From Mesorhizobium sp. B2-3-4 (lineage in GTDB: Bacteria; Pseudomonadota; Alphaproteobacteria; Rhizobiales; Rhizobiaceae): a stretch of DNA of 64,000 bases. Position numbers and translations under genes: made by a program. Of this stretch, positions 27,118 through 35,749 are shown piece by piece; position 1 is the stretch's first letter, and each line of letters begins with the position of its first letter. The stretch is taken from the NCBI RefSeq assembly GCF_006442315.1, contig NZ_VFVY01000010.1, positions 124,001 to 188,000 of the forward strand. The letters are read 5' to 3'. The notes beneath the pieces were generated by a model that saw nothing but the letters and a program-made list of their open reading frames with translations, was not told the origin of the DNA and searched no databases.

Positions 27118-28011
27118 ATGTTGTTCCAGACCCGAACCCACTTTTCGAAGTACCGCCTCGCCCTGGGCCTCTTGCTGGTCGGTTTCTCCGGCTGGTCCGC
27201 CCATGCACAGCAAGCCAATGGCGATGGCTTCTCAGCCAAGTCGGATGTCGCCGGCATCGAGTTCATCACCCTGGACCATCTGCCGAAGGCGCCCGCCTCC
27301 GCCAGTTCACAGGAGGAATGCACCACGCTGGTCATCACACCCAAGACGACATCAGGGCAAGCGGTTGCCGCGCTCGGCTGGGGCGTCACGGCGGAATTGC
27401 CGCTAGGCCCCTACCAGGCCGTGAGTTTCGCCGGCCAGTTCGACCCCGCCACGAGCGGAACCTGCGAGGTCGACAAGGGCAATGTCGCCATCTTCCAGGA
27501 TCAGAAATTGATCGCGCTGGCCTATGCCGGCAAGGGCTCGAAACAGACCATCGGGACCATCTCGGCCCTGCAGGACGGGTTGCGCGTATGGGATGGCGGG
27601 CTGGTGGGCAGCCCCGTCGCGGATCTCCATGTGCGCGATGGTCATCTGCTACAGATCACCGCGATTGCCGCCGAGGATCTGGTCTGCGCCGGCCAGGGCA
27701 AGGTGCCCAACGTCTACGGCAAGCCGATCGACAAGGCGCGCCAGGCGTTGGGCTCGTCGGGCTGGGAGCCGCTGAAGAACCCGAAGGATCTGGCCGCGGA
27801 CGAGGTGCAGTACGGGCAGGAACTGGCCCTCAGCCGGCGCGGGATCGTCGAAGTCGACAGTTGCTCGGGAACCGGCTTCAATTTCTGCGGATTTTATTAC
27901 CGCAAGGGTGACATGGAGCTATCCGTCACCACCGTAGGCGAAGGCGATTTCCCGGCGGTCGTGGATTACCATGCAGCATGCGACCAGACACATTGGCACC
28001 AACCCGATTGA
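27118..28011 (+). CDS. Exported protein with a PASTA-like segment
   Basis: 297 residues with a signal peptide ending SAHA around residue 30. No family is recognised overall. Residues 196-218 (VPNVYGKPIDKARQALGSSG and on) closely resemble one PASTA repeat, the module that binds peptidoglycan or muropeptides in other bacteria. Several cysteines (68, 116, 190 and near the C-terminus) suggest disulfides in the periplasm. It begins five bases after the Ivy homologue with GGAGTAGG as ribosome-binding site, so the two are co-translated. A cell-wall related role is an inference. Confidence 0.65.
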   Translation: MLFQTRTHFSKYRLALGLLLVGFSGWSAHAQQANGDGFSAKSDVAGIEFITLDHLPKAPASASSQEECTTLVITPKTTSGQAVAALGWGVTAELPLGPYQAVSFAGQFDPATSGTCEVDKGNVAIFQDQKLIALAYAGKGSKQTIGTISALQDGLRVWDGGLVGSPVADLHVRDGHLLQITAIAAEDLVCAGQGKVPNVYGKPIDKARQALGSSGWEPLKNPKDLAADEVQYGQELALSRRGIVEVDSCSGTGFNFCGFYYRKGDMELSVTTVGEGDFPAVVDYHAACDQTHWHQPD

Positions 28012-28171
28012 CGGATGTCGTCCCAAACCGGCCTCACAAAGACCTGAAGCGGATCGCATGAATCCTTGCAGGCGCGACGGGTGTTAAGCAGGTTTCCGCG
28101 TCCGCCGGACGGATGCCGGCTGCCCGCCCGGGCCGCCTATCCTGTTGGCGGGCACACGATTGGAGGCGGGC

Positions 28172-28594
28172 ATGGGAAGATTGAGGTTCATGACGGCGAT
28201 GTTGGGCGCCATGGCCTGGTGCGTGCCGGTAGCCGCCCACGCCAGCGGTCATGTGCCGGTCCCGTCATCCAGTCAGGAGTTCACATCGCATGAGGCCTGC
28301 AGGGCAATGCTGCAAGAAGCCTATGATGCGGACAGGAAACAGATCGCTCCCATGAAACGCGCCTCCAATGGCGATACGCACGAGGTCGCCCTGGAAACCA
28401 AGGGCGTCGAAAGCATTGGACCGCAACGGGCTCGCTACGAGGCCACGGTCTGGTTCGACAATGGTCGTTTCGACAACAAATTGCAGGCGACCGAGACGAG
28501 CCATACATTCGAGCGCCACCTGCGCGAGTGCTGGGGAAAAACCCTTCGCGTCAGCGGAGAGAACGGCTTCACCATGAGCACCTGGGATCCCTGA
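28172..28594 (+). CDS. Small exported protein of unknown function
   Basis: 140 residues. A signal peptide runs to AAHASG at about residue 25. The mature part has two cysteines (in HEACRAM and LRECWGK) and ends MSTWDP. No family recognised. ATG at 28172 is preceded by GGAGGCG at good spacing. It lies 160 bases after the PASTA-like gene, on the same strand, and may belong to the same envelope cluster. Convergent with glmS. Confidence 0.6.
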   Translation: MGRLRFMTAMLGAMAWCVPVAAHASGHVPVPSSSQEFTSHEACRAMLQEAYDADRKQIAPMKRASNGDTHEVALETKGVESIGPQRARYEATVWFDNGRFDNKLQATETSHTFERHLRECWGKTLRVSGENGFTMSTWDP

Positions 28595-28633
28595 CGGCCG
28601 GGCAGGCCTTCATCGGCTATCCCACATCGCTGC

Positions 28634-30457
28634 CTATTCCACCGTCACCGACTTCGCCAAATTGCGCGGCTGGTCGACGTCGGTGCCCATGAACACGGCG
28701 GCGAAGTAGGCCAGCATCTGGATCGGCAGCGCGTAGATGATCGGCGAGATGATCTCCGGCACGTCCGGCAGGATGATCGTCTCCATCGTCTTCACGCTCA
28801 CCTGGGCCGCGCCCTTGGCGTCGGTGATCAGGATGATCTTGCCGCCGCGCGCCGCCACTTCCTGCATGTTGGACACGGTCTTTTCGAAGATACGGTCGTG
28901 CGGCGCGATCACGATGACAGGCATGTTCTCGTCGATCAGCGCGATCGGACCGTGCTTCAATTCGCCCGCCGCATAGCCCTCGGCATGGATGTAGGAGATT
29001 TCCTTGAGCTTCAGCGCACCTTCCATGGCCAGCGGGAAGTTGGTGTCGCGGCCGAGATAGAGCACATCCGAGTAACGCGAGATTTCGCGCGCGATCCGCT
29101 CGATCTGCTCTTCCAGCTTGAGCACTTGGTTGGCATAGCGCGGCGCTTCCGACAAAGCCCGCACCAGCGCCTTTTCCTCATCCTTGGAGATGGTGCCGCG
29201 CGCCACGCCGGCGCGCACGGCAAGCGAGGCGAGCACCGAGAGCTGGCAGGTGAACGCCTTGGTCGAGGCGACGCCGATCTCCGGACCGGCGAGCGTCGGC
29301 AGCACGACATCGGATTCGCGCGCCATGGTCGATTCGCGCACATTGACCACGGCGCCGATCTTCATGCCCGCCTTGCGGCAATAGCGCAGCGAGGCCAGCG
29401 TGTCGGCGGTTTCGCCCGACTGCGAGATGAAGAAGGCGGCATCGCTGGCCGACAACGGCATTTCACGGTAGCGGAATTCAGAGGCGACATCGATGTCGAC
29501 CGGCAGCCGCGCATAGCGCTCGAACCAGTATTTGCCGATCAGGCCGGCAAGATAGGCCGTGCCGCAGGCGGAAATCGCCAGTCGGTTGATGTCAGCGAAG
29601 TTGAACGGCAGGTCGAGCGGCTTGGAGACGCCGGAGACGAAATCGACATAATGCGCCAGCGTGTGCGAGATGACCTCGGGCTGCTCGTGGATTTCCTTCT
29701 CCATGAAGTGGCGACGGTTGCCCTTATCGACCATGAAGCTGGTCGACAGCGATTGCTGCCGTTTGCGGTCGACCTTTTTCCCGTCGATATCGAAAATGGC
29801 GACGCTGTCGCGGCGCACTACAGCCCAGTCGCCATCCTCGAGATAGGTGATCGAATTGGTGAATGGCGCCAGCGCGATGGCGTCGGAGCCCAGAAACATC
29901 TCGCCCTCGCCGTGACCGACCGCCAGCGGCGGACCGTTGCGCGCGCCGACGATGAGGTCCTCGTCGCCCTTGAACATGATGGCCAGCGCAAAGGCGCCTT
30001 CCAGCCGCTTCAGCGCCTTGTGCGCCGCCTCGACCGGCTTCAGCCCCTTGGCGAGTTCCCGCGCCACCAGGTGGGCGACGACCTCGGTGTCGGTCTGCGA
30101 GGAGAACGAATAACCGTCCCGGATCAGTTCCTCGCGCAGCTCGGCGAAGTTCTCGATGATGCCGTTGTGGACGATGGCGACGCCGTCTGAAAAATGCGGA
30201 TGCGCATTGGTCTCGTTGGGAACGCCGTGGGTCGCCCAGCGCGTATGGCCGATGCCTATCGTTCCGTCGAGCGGGTCGTCCTTGAGCCGCCGTTCGAGGT
30301 TGATCAGCTTGCCTTCGGCGCGGCGGCGGCCGAGCTCGCCCTTCTCGATGGTGGCGACGCCGGCCGAGTCATAACCGCGATATTCGAGCCGCTTCAGCGC
30401 ATCGACGATGAGCGGCGCAACCTGCGAGTGGCCGACGATTCCAACGATACCGCACAT
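28634..30457 (-). CDS. glmS: Glutamine--fructose-6-phosphate aminotransferase (isomerising)
   Basis: 607 residues, full length. The N-terminal glutaminase starts MCGIVGIVG with the catalytic cysteine at position 2, and GIGHTRWATHGVPNETNAHPH is its conserved loop. Two sugar isomerase domains follow (SACGTAYLAG, SQSGETADTLASLR) and the protein ends DQPRNLAKSVTVE. It makes glucosamine 6-phosphate from fructose 6-phosphate and glutamine, the entry to UDP-GlcNAc for peptidoglycan and lipid A. GlmU, the last enzyme of this path, lies 0.7 kb away on the same strand, interrupted by a gene on the opposite strand. Confidence 0.97.
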   Translation of the reverse strand: MCGIVGIVGHSQVAPLIVDALKRLEYRGYDSAGVATIEKGELGRRRAEGKLINLERRLKDDPLDGTIGIGHTRWATHGVPNETNAHPHFSDGVAIVHNGIIENFAELREELIRDGYSFSSQTDTEVVAHLVARELAKGLKPVEAAHKALKRLEGAFALAIMFKGDEDLIVGARNGPPLAVGHGEGEMFLGSDAIALAPFTNSITYLEDGDWAVVRRDSVAIFDIDGKKVDRKRQQSLSTSFMVDKGNRRHFMEKEIHEQPEVISHTLAHYVDFVSGVSKPLDLPFNFADINRLAISACGTAYLAGLIGKYWFERYARLPVDIDVASEFRYREMPLSASDAAFFISQSGETADTLASLRYCRKAGMKIGAVVNVRESTMARESDVVLPTLAGPEIGVASTKAFTCQLSVLASLAVRAGVARGTISKDEEKALVRALSEAPRYANQVLKLEEQIERIAREISRYSDVLYLGRDTNFPLAMEGALKLKEISYIHAEGYAAGELKHGPIALIDENMPVIVIAPHDRIFEKTVSNMQEVAARGGKIILITDAKGAAQVSVKTMETIILPDVPEIISPIIYALPIQMLAYFAAVFMGTDVDQPRNLAKSVTVE

Positions 30458-30759
30458 GCAGACAGCCCCCGATTGCCCATGGAAAACCAGCGCTATTTAG
30501 GGATGGCCGGCCCGCCGTGAAAGTCACATTGCATTTCGTCCACTGTAATGGACGTTTTCGCACGCATGCACCATGGCAGACCGCTCTTGCAATCCGGTTA
30601 CTGAAATCGTTCGGTTTTTCAGGTGCCCGGACGGCGGTCAGTCATCTTTGCCCTCGAACTCTATTGTTCGTCACCTGCCGCGCTCCATTTATGCCGATGG
30701 CGGATTGTCTGCGGCCAACAGGCAACTATTGTATTCGTCAGGCAGGGAGGGAACTCAGG
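30458..30759. other. Divergent promoter region between glmS and the MAPEG gene
   Basis: 302 bases without a supported gene. The glmS side carries a GGGGGC ribosome-binding site before its ATG. A CGTCCA-ctgtaa-TGGACG inverted repeat lies at 30537-30554, followed by TTTT on the right strand. No riboswitch or ribozyme structure was recognised. Confidence 0.4.
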
Positions 30760-31155
30760 ATGGAGCAATATTATCCGGTGGCTGTCGTCACGCTTCTGTG
30801 CGGCCTGACGGTCTTCGGCATGGCACTGACGGTGGCCCGAACCCATTCCAGGACCGGAATCCTCGCCCCGGCCATGACCGGCGACCCTTTGCTCGAGCGC
30901 GCCGTCCGCGCGCATTTGAACACGGTCGAGTGGATCCCGGTCTTCCTGCCCTCGATGTGGCTGTTCGCGATCTACTGGAGCCCGAACTGGGCCGCCGGCC
31001 TCGGCATCGTCTGGCTGATTGGCCGCATCGCCTATTTCGTCGGCTATCTCAGGGCACCGCTGAAGCGCTACCCCGGCTTCTTCATCCAGTCGCTGGCAGC
31101 CTTCGTGCTGCTTCTCGGCGCACTGGGACGCATCGTCTATTTGTGGCTTGCCTAG
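30760..31155 (+). CDS. MAPEG family membrane protein
   Basis: 131 residues with four hydrophobic spans. The family core is LERAVRAHLNTVEWIPVFLPSMWLFA, matching the glutathione-binding ERAxxAHxNxxE signature of MAPEG proteins (microsomal glutathione transferase-like). GRIAYFVGYL and the C-terminal FFIQSLAAFVLLLGALGRI also fit. Likely an inner-membrane glutathione S-transferase/peroxidase type enzyme. ATG at 30760 is preceded by GGGAGG. Convergent with glmU, 13 bases apart. Confidence 0.85.
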   Translation: MEQYYPVAVVTLLCGLTVFGMALTVARTHSRTGILAPAMTGDPLLERAVRAHLNTVEWIPVFLPSMWLFAIYWSPNWAAGLGIVWLIGRIAYFVGYLRAPLKRYPGFFIQSLAAFVLLLGALGRIVYLWLA

Positions 31156-31168
31156 CGCAGGGCCCAAT

Positions 31169-32536
31169 TCATTCCGCGGCCTTCTTCTTCGCCGCCGCGG
31201 CCGACGCGAAGCGCTCGCGCAATTCCTTGCCCTTGCCGGGGATCGTCTTCTGGCGGGCGCGGCCGAAGGCCAGCGCGTCTTCCGGCACGCTTTCGGTGAT
31301 GACGCTGCCCGAGGCGATGTAGCCGCCCTTGCCGATGGTGACCGGCGCCACCAGCGAGGAGTTCGAGCCGATGAAGGCGCCCTCGCCGATGTCGGTGAAG
31401 AACTTCGAATAGCCGTCATAGTTGCAGGTGATGGTGCCGGCGCCGATATTGGCGCCCGCCCCGACCCGCGCGTCGCCGATATAGGTCAGATGGTTGACCT
31501 TGGCGCCCTCCTCGACGACGGCCTGCTTGACCTCGCAGAAATTGCCGACTTTGGCCTTGCTCCTCAGATCGGCACCCGGCCGCAGCCGTGCGAACGGCCC
31601 GACATCGCAATTGGACGCAATGGTCGCGCCTTCGATGTGGCTGAAGGCATGTATCTTGGCGCCGCCGGCGATCTTAACCCCCAGGCCGAACCAGACATTG
31701 GGCTCGACGAGGGTGTCGGCGCCGATTTCGGTATCGTGCGAGAAATACACGGTCTCCGGCGCGATCAGCGTCACGCCCGACAGCATGGCCTCCTGCCGAC
31801 GGCGTGCCTGCCAGATGGCTTCGGCCTGCGCCAGTTCGGCGCGGTTGTTGATGCCGAGCGCGCTTTCGAAGCTGGCCTCGGTGGCGACGACATCGAGACC
31901 CTGGGCGCTGGCGATCTCGACGATGTCGGTCAGATAATACTCGCCCTTGGCATTCTTGTTGCCGACCGCGTCGAGCAGCTTCAGCGCGTGCGCACCGGCC
32001 ACCGCCATCATGCCCGCATTGCAGAAGCCGATCTTTTTCTCCTCGTCGGAACAGTCCTTTTCCTCACGGATGGCGATGAGCTTGCCGTCCTTTTCGATCA
32101 GGCGGCCGTAGCCCGTGGGGTTGGGCGGGCGAAAGCCGATGACCACGACAGCCGCCCCTTCGGCAAGTTTCAGCCGCGCCACGGTCAGCGCGTCCGCGTC
32201 GATCAGCGGCGTGTCGCCGAACATCACGAGCACGTCGTCATAACCCTTTAATATCGCTTCTCGCGCGGCCAGCACCGCATGTGCCGTACCGAGCCGCTTC
32301 TCCTGCACGAACGTCTCGGCCTTCGGCGCAAACTTCGCCGCCGCCTTGCGCATCTCATCCGCGCCGTGCCCAATCACCAGCGCCAGCCCGTTGGCGCCTG
32401 AAGCTTCGGCCGCCTTCACCACATGGGCGACCATCGGCAGCCCCGCGATCTGGTGCAACACCTTCGGCAGCGCGCTCTTCATGCGCGTGCCTTCGCCGGC
32501 GGCAAGGATGACGGACAGGCAGGATCTCTGGCTCAT
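31169..32536 (-). CDS. glmU: Bifunctional GlcNAc-1-P uridyltransferase / GlcN-1-P acetyltransferase
   Basis: 455 residues. The N-terminal pyrophosphorylase has the nucleotide-binding LAAGEGTRMKSALPKVLH motif and the VMFGDTPLI metal site. The C-terminal left-handed beta-helix of hexapeptide repeats runs from VYFSHDTEIGADTLVEPNVW, with the acetyltransferase residues in HLTYIGDARVGAGANIGAG and TCNYDG. It acetylates glucosamine 1-phosphate and then couples it to UTP, giving UDP-GlcNAc. Confidence 0.97.
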   Translation of the reverse strand: MSQRSCLSVILAAGEGTRMKSALPKVLHQIAGLPMVAHVVKAAEASGANGLALVIGHGADEMRKAAAKFAPKAETFVQEKRLGTAHAVLAAREAILKGYDDVLVMFGDTPLIDADALTVARLKLAEGAAVVVIGFRPPNPTGYGRLIEKDGKLIAIREEKDCSDEEKKIGFCNAGMMAVAGAHALKLLDAVGNKNAKGEYYLTDIVEIASAQGLDVVATEASFESALGINNRAELAQAEAIWQARRRQEAMLSGVTLIAPETVYFSHDTEIGADTLVEPNVWFGLGVKIAGGAKIHAFSHIEGATIASNCDVGPFARLRPGADLRSKAKVGNFCEVKQAVVEEGAKVNHLTYIGDARVGAGANIGAGTITCNYDGYSKFFTDIGEGAFIGSNSSLVAPVTIGKGGYIASGSVITESVPEDALAFGRARQKTIPGKGKELRERFASAAAAKKKAAE

Positions 32537-32777
32537 GGATGGGCAACCATAGGAAAGGGTTGGGAATCAAAGCATATCTAGCATCGGTGCCATGCTGTAC
32601 CAATGCGGTTAAATTCCGGTGAGATGGTGGAGCACTCTCTCGTATTTGCCTGTGGATATCCGAAAGCTGCCACTGAAGCGAAAGTACGTTCGTGATGGAT
32701 AAGTGCTTGGCTCATGATTAAAACCCATTCGTCGATGCGATTGCGGGTAAAGCGCAAATTTCAAAGTACCGAGCGGG

Positions 32778-34103
32778 GTGTTTCAGGTGCCACGGTTTTT
32801 CAGTGATCTCGTCTTTGATCCCGCTCCAGAGCAGATCATAGAGATGCAGCAGGGACAGAAAGTCACCGTACTTACTGGATACAACAACTCCGGAAAATCC
32901 GCCTACCTGAAAAAGATGGCTGAACACGACAAAGTTTTATACCTCGGACCAAATCGGTTTTATTCTTTTCATTTTATGTCTCTTTTTAATCATGACGAAA
33001 ATGAAATGAATAATTTCCGAAACAATATGAATAATGCGAGAAATTCACAATACTCAAATTTTGAAAGCAGTTTTTACGATACAAATCGAGCCTTGACACG
33101 CCTTACTAATCAACGTCGCCAAAAACTATTTGAGGTATTCGAAGATATATTTGGCGTTACGATATCGGTAAAACCAGAGTTCGAGGACAATGAGTTCAGC
33201 AATCGCTACGTCGACATTGATGGAGACAGCCTCAGCGTAACCTCAAGCGGCACGCGCCTTTTCCTTGGCGTAATCGCAGCCTTGATGGACGAACGCTTTC
33301 AAGCCGTGGCCCTAGACGAGCCCGAACTGGGGTTGTCACCCGTGTTGCAAACGAAACTCGCGCCGCTGATCATTGCGCGCGAGCGGGACGACGAGCTATT
33401 TCCACACAATCCGCACTTTTTCATAACAACGCACTCACACACCTTTCTAGACAAACAAAATCCCTCGAATAATTTTGTTGTTAGCAGAGAAGGAAACAAG
33501 ATACAGGCAAATGCTTGCAAAAATAAGCAAGAGCTTATTGATATACACTTTCGTATGCTCGGAAATGATTTAGGAAATCTTTATCTACCAGACGCGATAG
33601 TTTTTGTCGAAGGAGAGACTGACAAAATTTACCTACAGAGGGTTTTGCGGGCGTCGTTCCCAAATCGCAATATCGTTGTTGAAAGCTGCGGTGGTGATAT
33701 AGCCGCTCGCCTGAACTCATGGTCAAGCGCACTAGGTGACCTTCAGATGGGACCGTATCGGAACCGAACTTTCGTCGTTGCCGACTCAGTGATGCAGTCA
33801 GGATTGCTGCGGTTGATATCCAGGCTTGGAATACCCGACGAGAACGTGGCTCGGTGGGACGCTAATGGAATTGAGTATGTCTACCCACCCGCACTTCTTG
33901 GTCAGATCTTTGGAGCGAGAGTTGCCACCACCAATGAGCTAACCATAACCGGCGATCGTGTCACGGCTCACGCCGTGACCAAGACCAAAATGGAGCTTGC
34001 CCAAGCCTTGTCTGCGCAGATTACCTCAAGCACAGAGTTTCCAGAGGAAGTCCTGGCGAAGCTCGTCCGCCCGCTTAGAAACGCTATTCTCCCAGATCAA
34101 TAG
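32778..34103 (+). CDS. AAA ATPase with C-terminal TOPRIM-like domain (OLD-like)
   Basis: 441 residues. An ABC/SMC-type AAA ATPase comes first: Walker A GYNNSGKS (34-41), signature-like SVTSSGTR (153-160), Walker B FQAVALDEPE (D180, E181) and H-loop FFITTHSH (H219). The second part looks like a TOPRIM domain, with VEGETD at 277-282 holding the metal-binding glutamate. The later DxD motif reads DSV (336-338), so one acid is missing. This layout is that of OLD-family nucleases and related anti-phage ATPases. The first half is strikingly AT-rich compared with all neighbours, pointing to horizontal acquisition. Start is GTG at 32778, possibly GTG at 32787. It stands alone between glmU and ccdA. 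Confidence 0.78.
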   Translation: MFQVPRFFSDLVFDPAPEQIIEMQQGQKVTVLTGYNNSGKSAYLKKMAEHDKVLYLGPNRFYSFHFMSLFNHDENEMNNFRNNMNNARNSQYSNFESSFYDTNRALTRLTNQRRQKLFEVFEDIFGVTISVKPEFEDNEFSNRYVDIDGDSLSVTSSGTRLFLGVIAALMDERFQAVALDEPELGLSPVLQTKLAPLIIARERDDELFPHNPHFFITTHSHTFLDKQNPSNNFVVSREGNKIQANACKNKQELIDIHFRMLGNDLGNLYLPDAIVFVEGETDKIYLQRVLRASFPNRNIVVESCGGDIAARLNSWSSALGDLQMGPYRNRTFVVADSVMQSGLLRLISRLGIPDENVARWDANGIEYVYPPALLGQIFGARVATTNELTITGDRVTAHAVTKTKMELAQALSAQITSSTEFPEEVLAKLVRPLRNAILPDQ

Positions 34104-34112
34104 CCCTCGAAC

Positions 34113-34859
34113 TTACCCCAACCGTCCAAGCACCGGGAAATTCTCCAGCAGCCAATACGACACACTCTGCACGCCGCCGGTAAGGAAAAACACGCCGGCC
34201 ACGACCAGCAAAGCACCGATCGCTTTCTCGACGCGGCCGAGATGGACGCGGAACTTGCCGAGGAAGCGCATGAAGGCACCGGAAAACAGCGCCGCGATCA
34301 GGAAGGGAATGCCGAGCCCCAGCGAATAGGCGGCGAGCAGCAAAGCGCCCTCGCCCACCGTTTCGCGGCCGCCGGCCAGTGTCAGGATCGGGCCTAGCAC
34401 CGGGCCGATGCAGGGCGTCCAGCCAAAGGCGAAGGCCAGGCCCATGACATAGGCTGCGACCGCGCTTGCCGGCTTGCCCTGCGACTGGAAACGCGCCTCG
34501 CGCGACAAGAGCGGGATGCGCAGGATGCCGAGAAAGTTCAGGCCCATCAGGATGATCAGCACGCCGGCGCCCATCGCCAGCGGCTCTTGCCAGACGCGCA
34601 GCAGCCGTCCGATCGTCGAGGCGCCGGCACCCAGCGCCACGAACACGGTGGAGAAGCCGAGCACGAAGGCGATCGAGGAATAAACAAGAGCGCCGCGGGC
34701 GCCCTCCTTGGCGGTCGCCCCCGTATTGCCGCGAAAATCGTCGACCGAGACGCCGGCCATGTAGCAGAGATAGGGCGGAACCAGCGGCAGCACGCAAGGC
34801 GACAGGAACGAGATGGCGCCCGCCCCGACCGCGCTGACATAGCCGATGTCCAATGCCAT
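34113..34859 (-). CDS. ccdA: Cytochrome c biogenesis protein CcdA (DsbD transmembrane family)
   Basis: 248 residues with six hydrophobic spans. The two redox cysteines lie in FLSPCVLPLVPPYLCY and FGWTPCIGPVLGPIL, the conserved CcdA pair. It moves reducing equivalents from cytoplasmic thioredoxin across the inner membrane to periplasmic thiol proteins such as those of heme-lyase pathways. ATG at 34859 (MALDIGYVSAVGAGAISF) matches the family; the upstream open frame is intergenic-looking. Convergent with the AAA gene, nine bases apart. Confidence 0.93.
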   Translation of the reverse strand: MALDIGYVSAVGAGAISFLSPCVLPLVPPYLCYMAGVSVDDFRGNTGATAKEGARGALVYSSIAFVLGFSTVFVALGAGASTIGRLLRVWQEPLAMGAGVLIILMGLNFLGILRIPLLSREARFQSQGKPASAVAAYVMGLAFAFGWTPCIGPVLGPILTLAGGRETVGEGALLLAAYSLGLGIPFLIAALFSGAFMRFLGKFRVHLGRVEKAIGALLVVAGVFFLTGGVQSVSYWLLENFPVLGRLG

Positions 34860-35026
34860 TCCCAAAGCTCCGACTGTTTGGCGACGATATAGCGGCACCC
34901 GGGACCGTCCGCCAATCACCATCATGTGGCAAGTCATCGCGGACAGGGAAGAAATCGACTGGTCCTGACGTTGACATGGACGAGACCGCGATTTCCCGCG
35001 CGTCTCCAGATATCAGGGAGATTTCC

Positions 35027-35404
35027 ATGAAAATGATAGCCGCAGGACTGGCCACGATCCTGCTCAGCACCACCGCCTCCCTTGCCGCCGAGGCGTGGAA
35101 GGAAGCCGAGGTCAACGGCACCAAGATCTACACCGATGCCATGGGCATGACGCTCTACACCTATGACAAGGACGAGAAGGGCAAGACCAATTGCTATGAC
35201 AAATGCGCGACCAACTGGCCGCCCCTGAAGGCCGAGGCCGGTGCCAAGGCGGATGACGAATGGAGCGTCGTCGACCGCACCGACGGCACCAAGATGTGGG
35301 CCTATGACGGCAAGCCGGTCTACACCTTCATCAAGGACAAGAAGGCCGGCGATGTGAATGGCGACGGCGTCGGCGAGGTCTGGCACATCGTCAAGGCTGA
35401 CTGA
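35027..35404 (+). CDS. Secreted protein with Yx(FWY)xxD repeats (COG4315-like)
   Basis: 125 residues. Signal peptide MKMIAAGLATILLSTTASLAA. Two copies of the characteristic short repeat are seen: GMTLYTYDKDEKGKTNCYDKCATNWPP and MWAYDGKPVYTFIKDKKAGD. This is the COG4315 periplasmic or surface protein family of unknown function. The CYDKCATNWPP motif is typical. ATG at 35027 follows AGGGAG. Divergent from ccdA. Confidence 0.85.
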   Translation: MKMIAAGLATILLSTTASLAAEAWKEAEVNGTKIYTDAMGMTLYTYDKDEKGKTNCYDKCATNWPPLKAEAGAKADDEWSVVDRTDGTKMWAYDGKPVYTFIKDKKAGDVNGDGVGEVWHIVKAD

Positions 35405-35442
35405 TTTCCCCACCGGGAGATCCCGCCAAAACGGGGCTTCCA

Positions 35443-35478
35443 CCGGCCGCCGGGCTTTCCTCCAGGCCCGGCGGCCGG
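35443..35478 (+). terminator. Strong GC hairpin downstream of the COG4315-like gene
   Basis: A perfect 13-base inverted repeat, CCGGCCGCCGGGC and its complement, with a 10-base loop, 38 bases after the stop. There is no T-run, so it is either a weak or non-canonical terminator or an mRNA 3'-end stabiliser. Confidence 0.45.
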
Positions 35479-35592
35479 GTTGTCGCGGACTTCGACCCGA
35501 AGCATTCCGGCCGACTCGACCGGCAACGGATTGATCTTCTCCCGACCGTCCGAGGCTACCGCTCGCCCATTCGAAAATATGTGATTTTCTCC

Positions 35593-35611
35593 ATACACTC
35601 TAAGAGTGTAT
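35593..35611. promoter_or_regulatory. Perfect palindrome, possible operator upstream of topA
   Basis: ATACACTCTAAGAGTGTAT: two perfect 9-base arms around a central A, next to AT-rich sequence (TATGTGATTTTCTCC). Its size and symmetry are those of a dimeric helix-turn-helix operator. I do not recognise the regulator; it is not a LexA, Irr or CtrA site. Confidence 0.45.
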
Positions 35612-35749
35612 TGCAGCCGGCGCCTCCGCATTTTGGCCGCTTCCCCTTGACCGGATGCAAAAGCGCGGCCATGTGAGCGACGAACAGAACCGAGATTTCG
35701 TCGCGCGCAGCGGAATTCTTCTGCCGCATCACAGCTGATATGAGACCTC

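Larger units (their letters stand above)
35405..35749. other. Region upstream of topA
   Basis: 345 bases with no supported gene. It contains the GC hairpin at 35443-35478, an AT-rich patch, and a perfect 19-base palindrome at 35593-35611, then about 140 bases to the topA start. It must include the topA promoter. Confidence 0.5.

Noticed and set aside
30458..30759. glmS ribozyme or riboswitch upstream of glmS
   Set aside because: The upstream region is short, the conserved ribozyme core is not seen, and the element is not expected in alphaproteobacteria.
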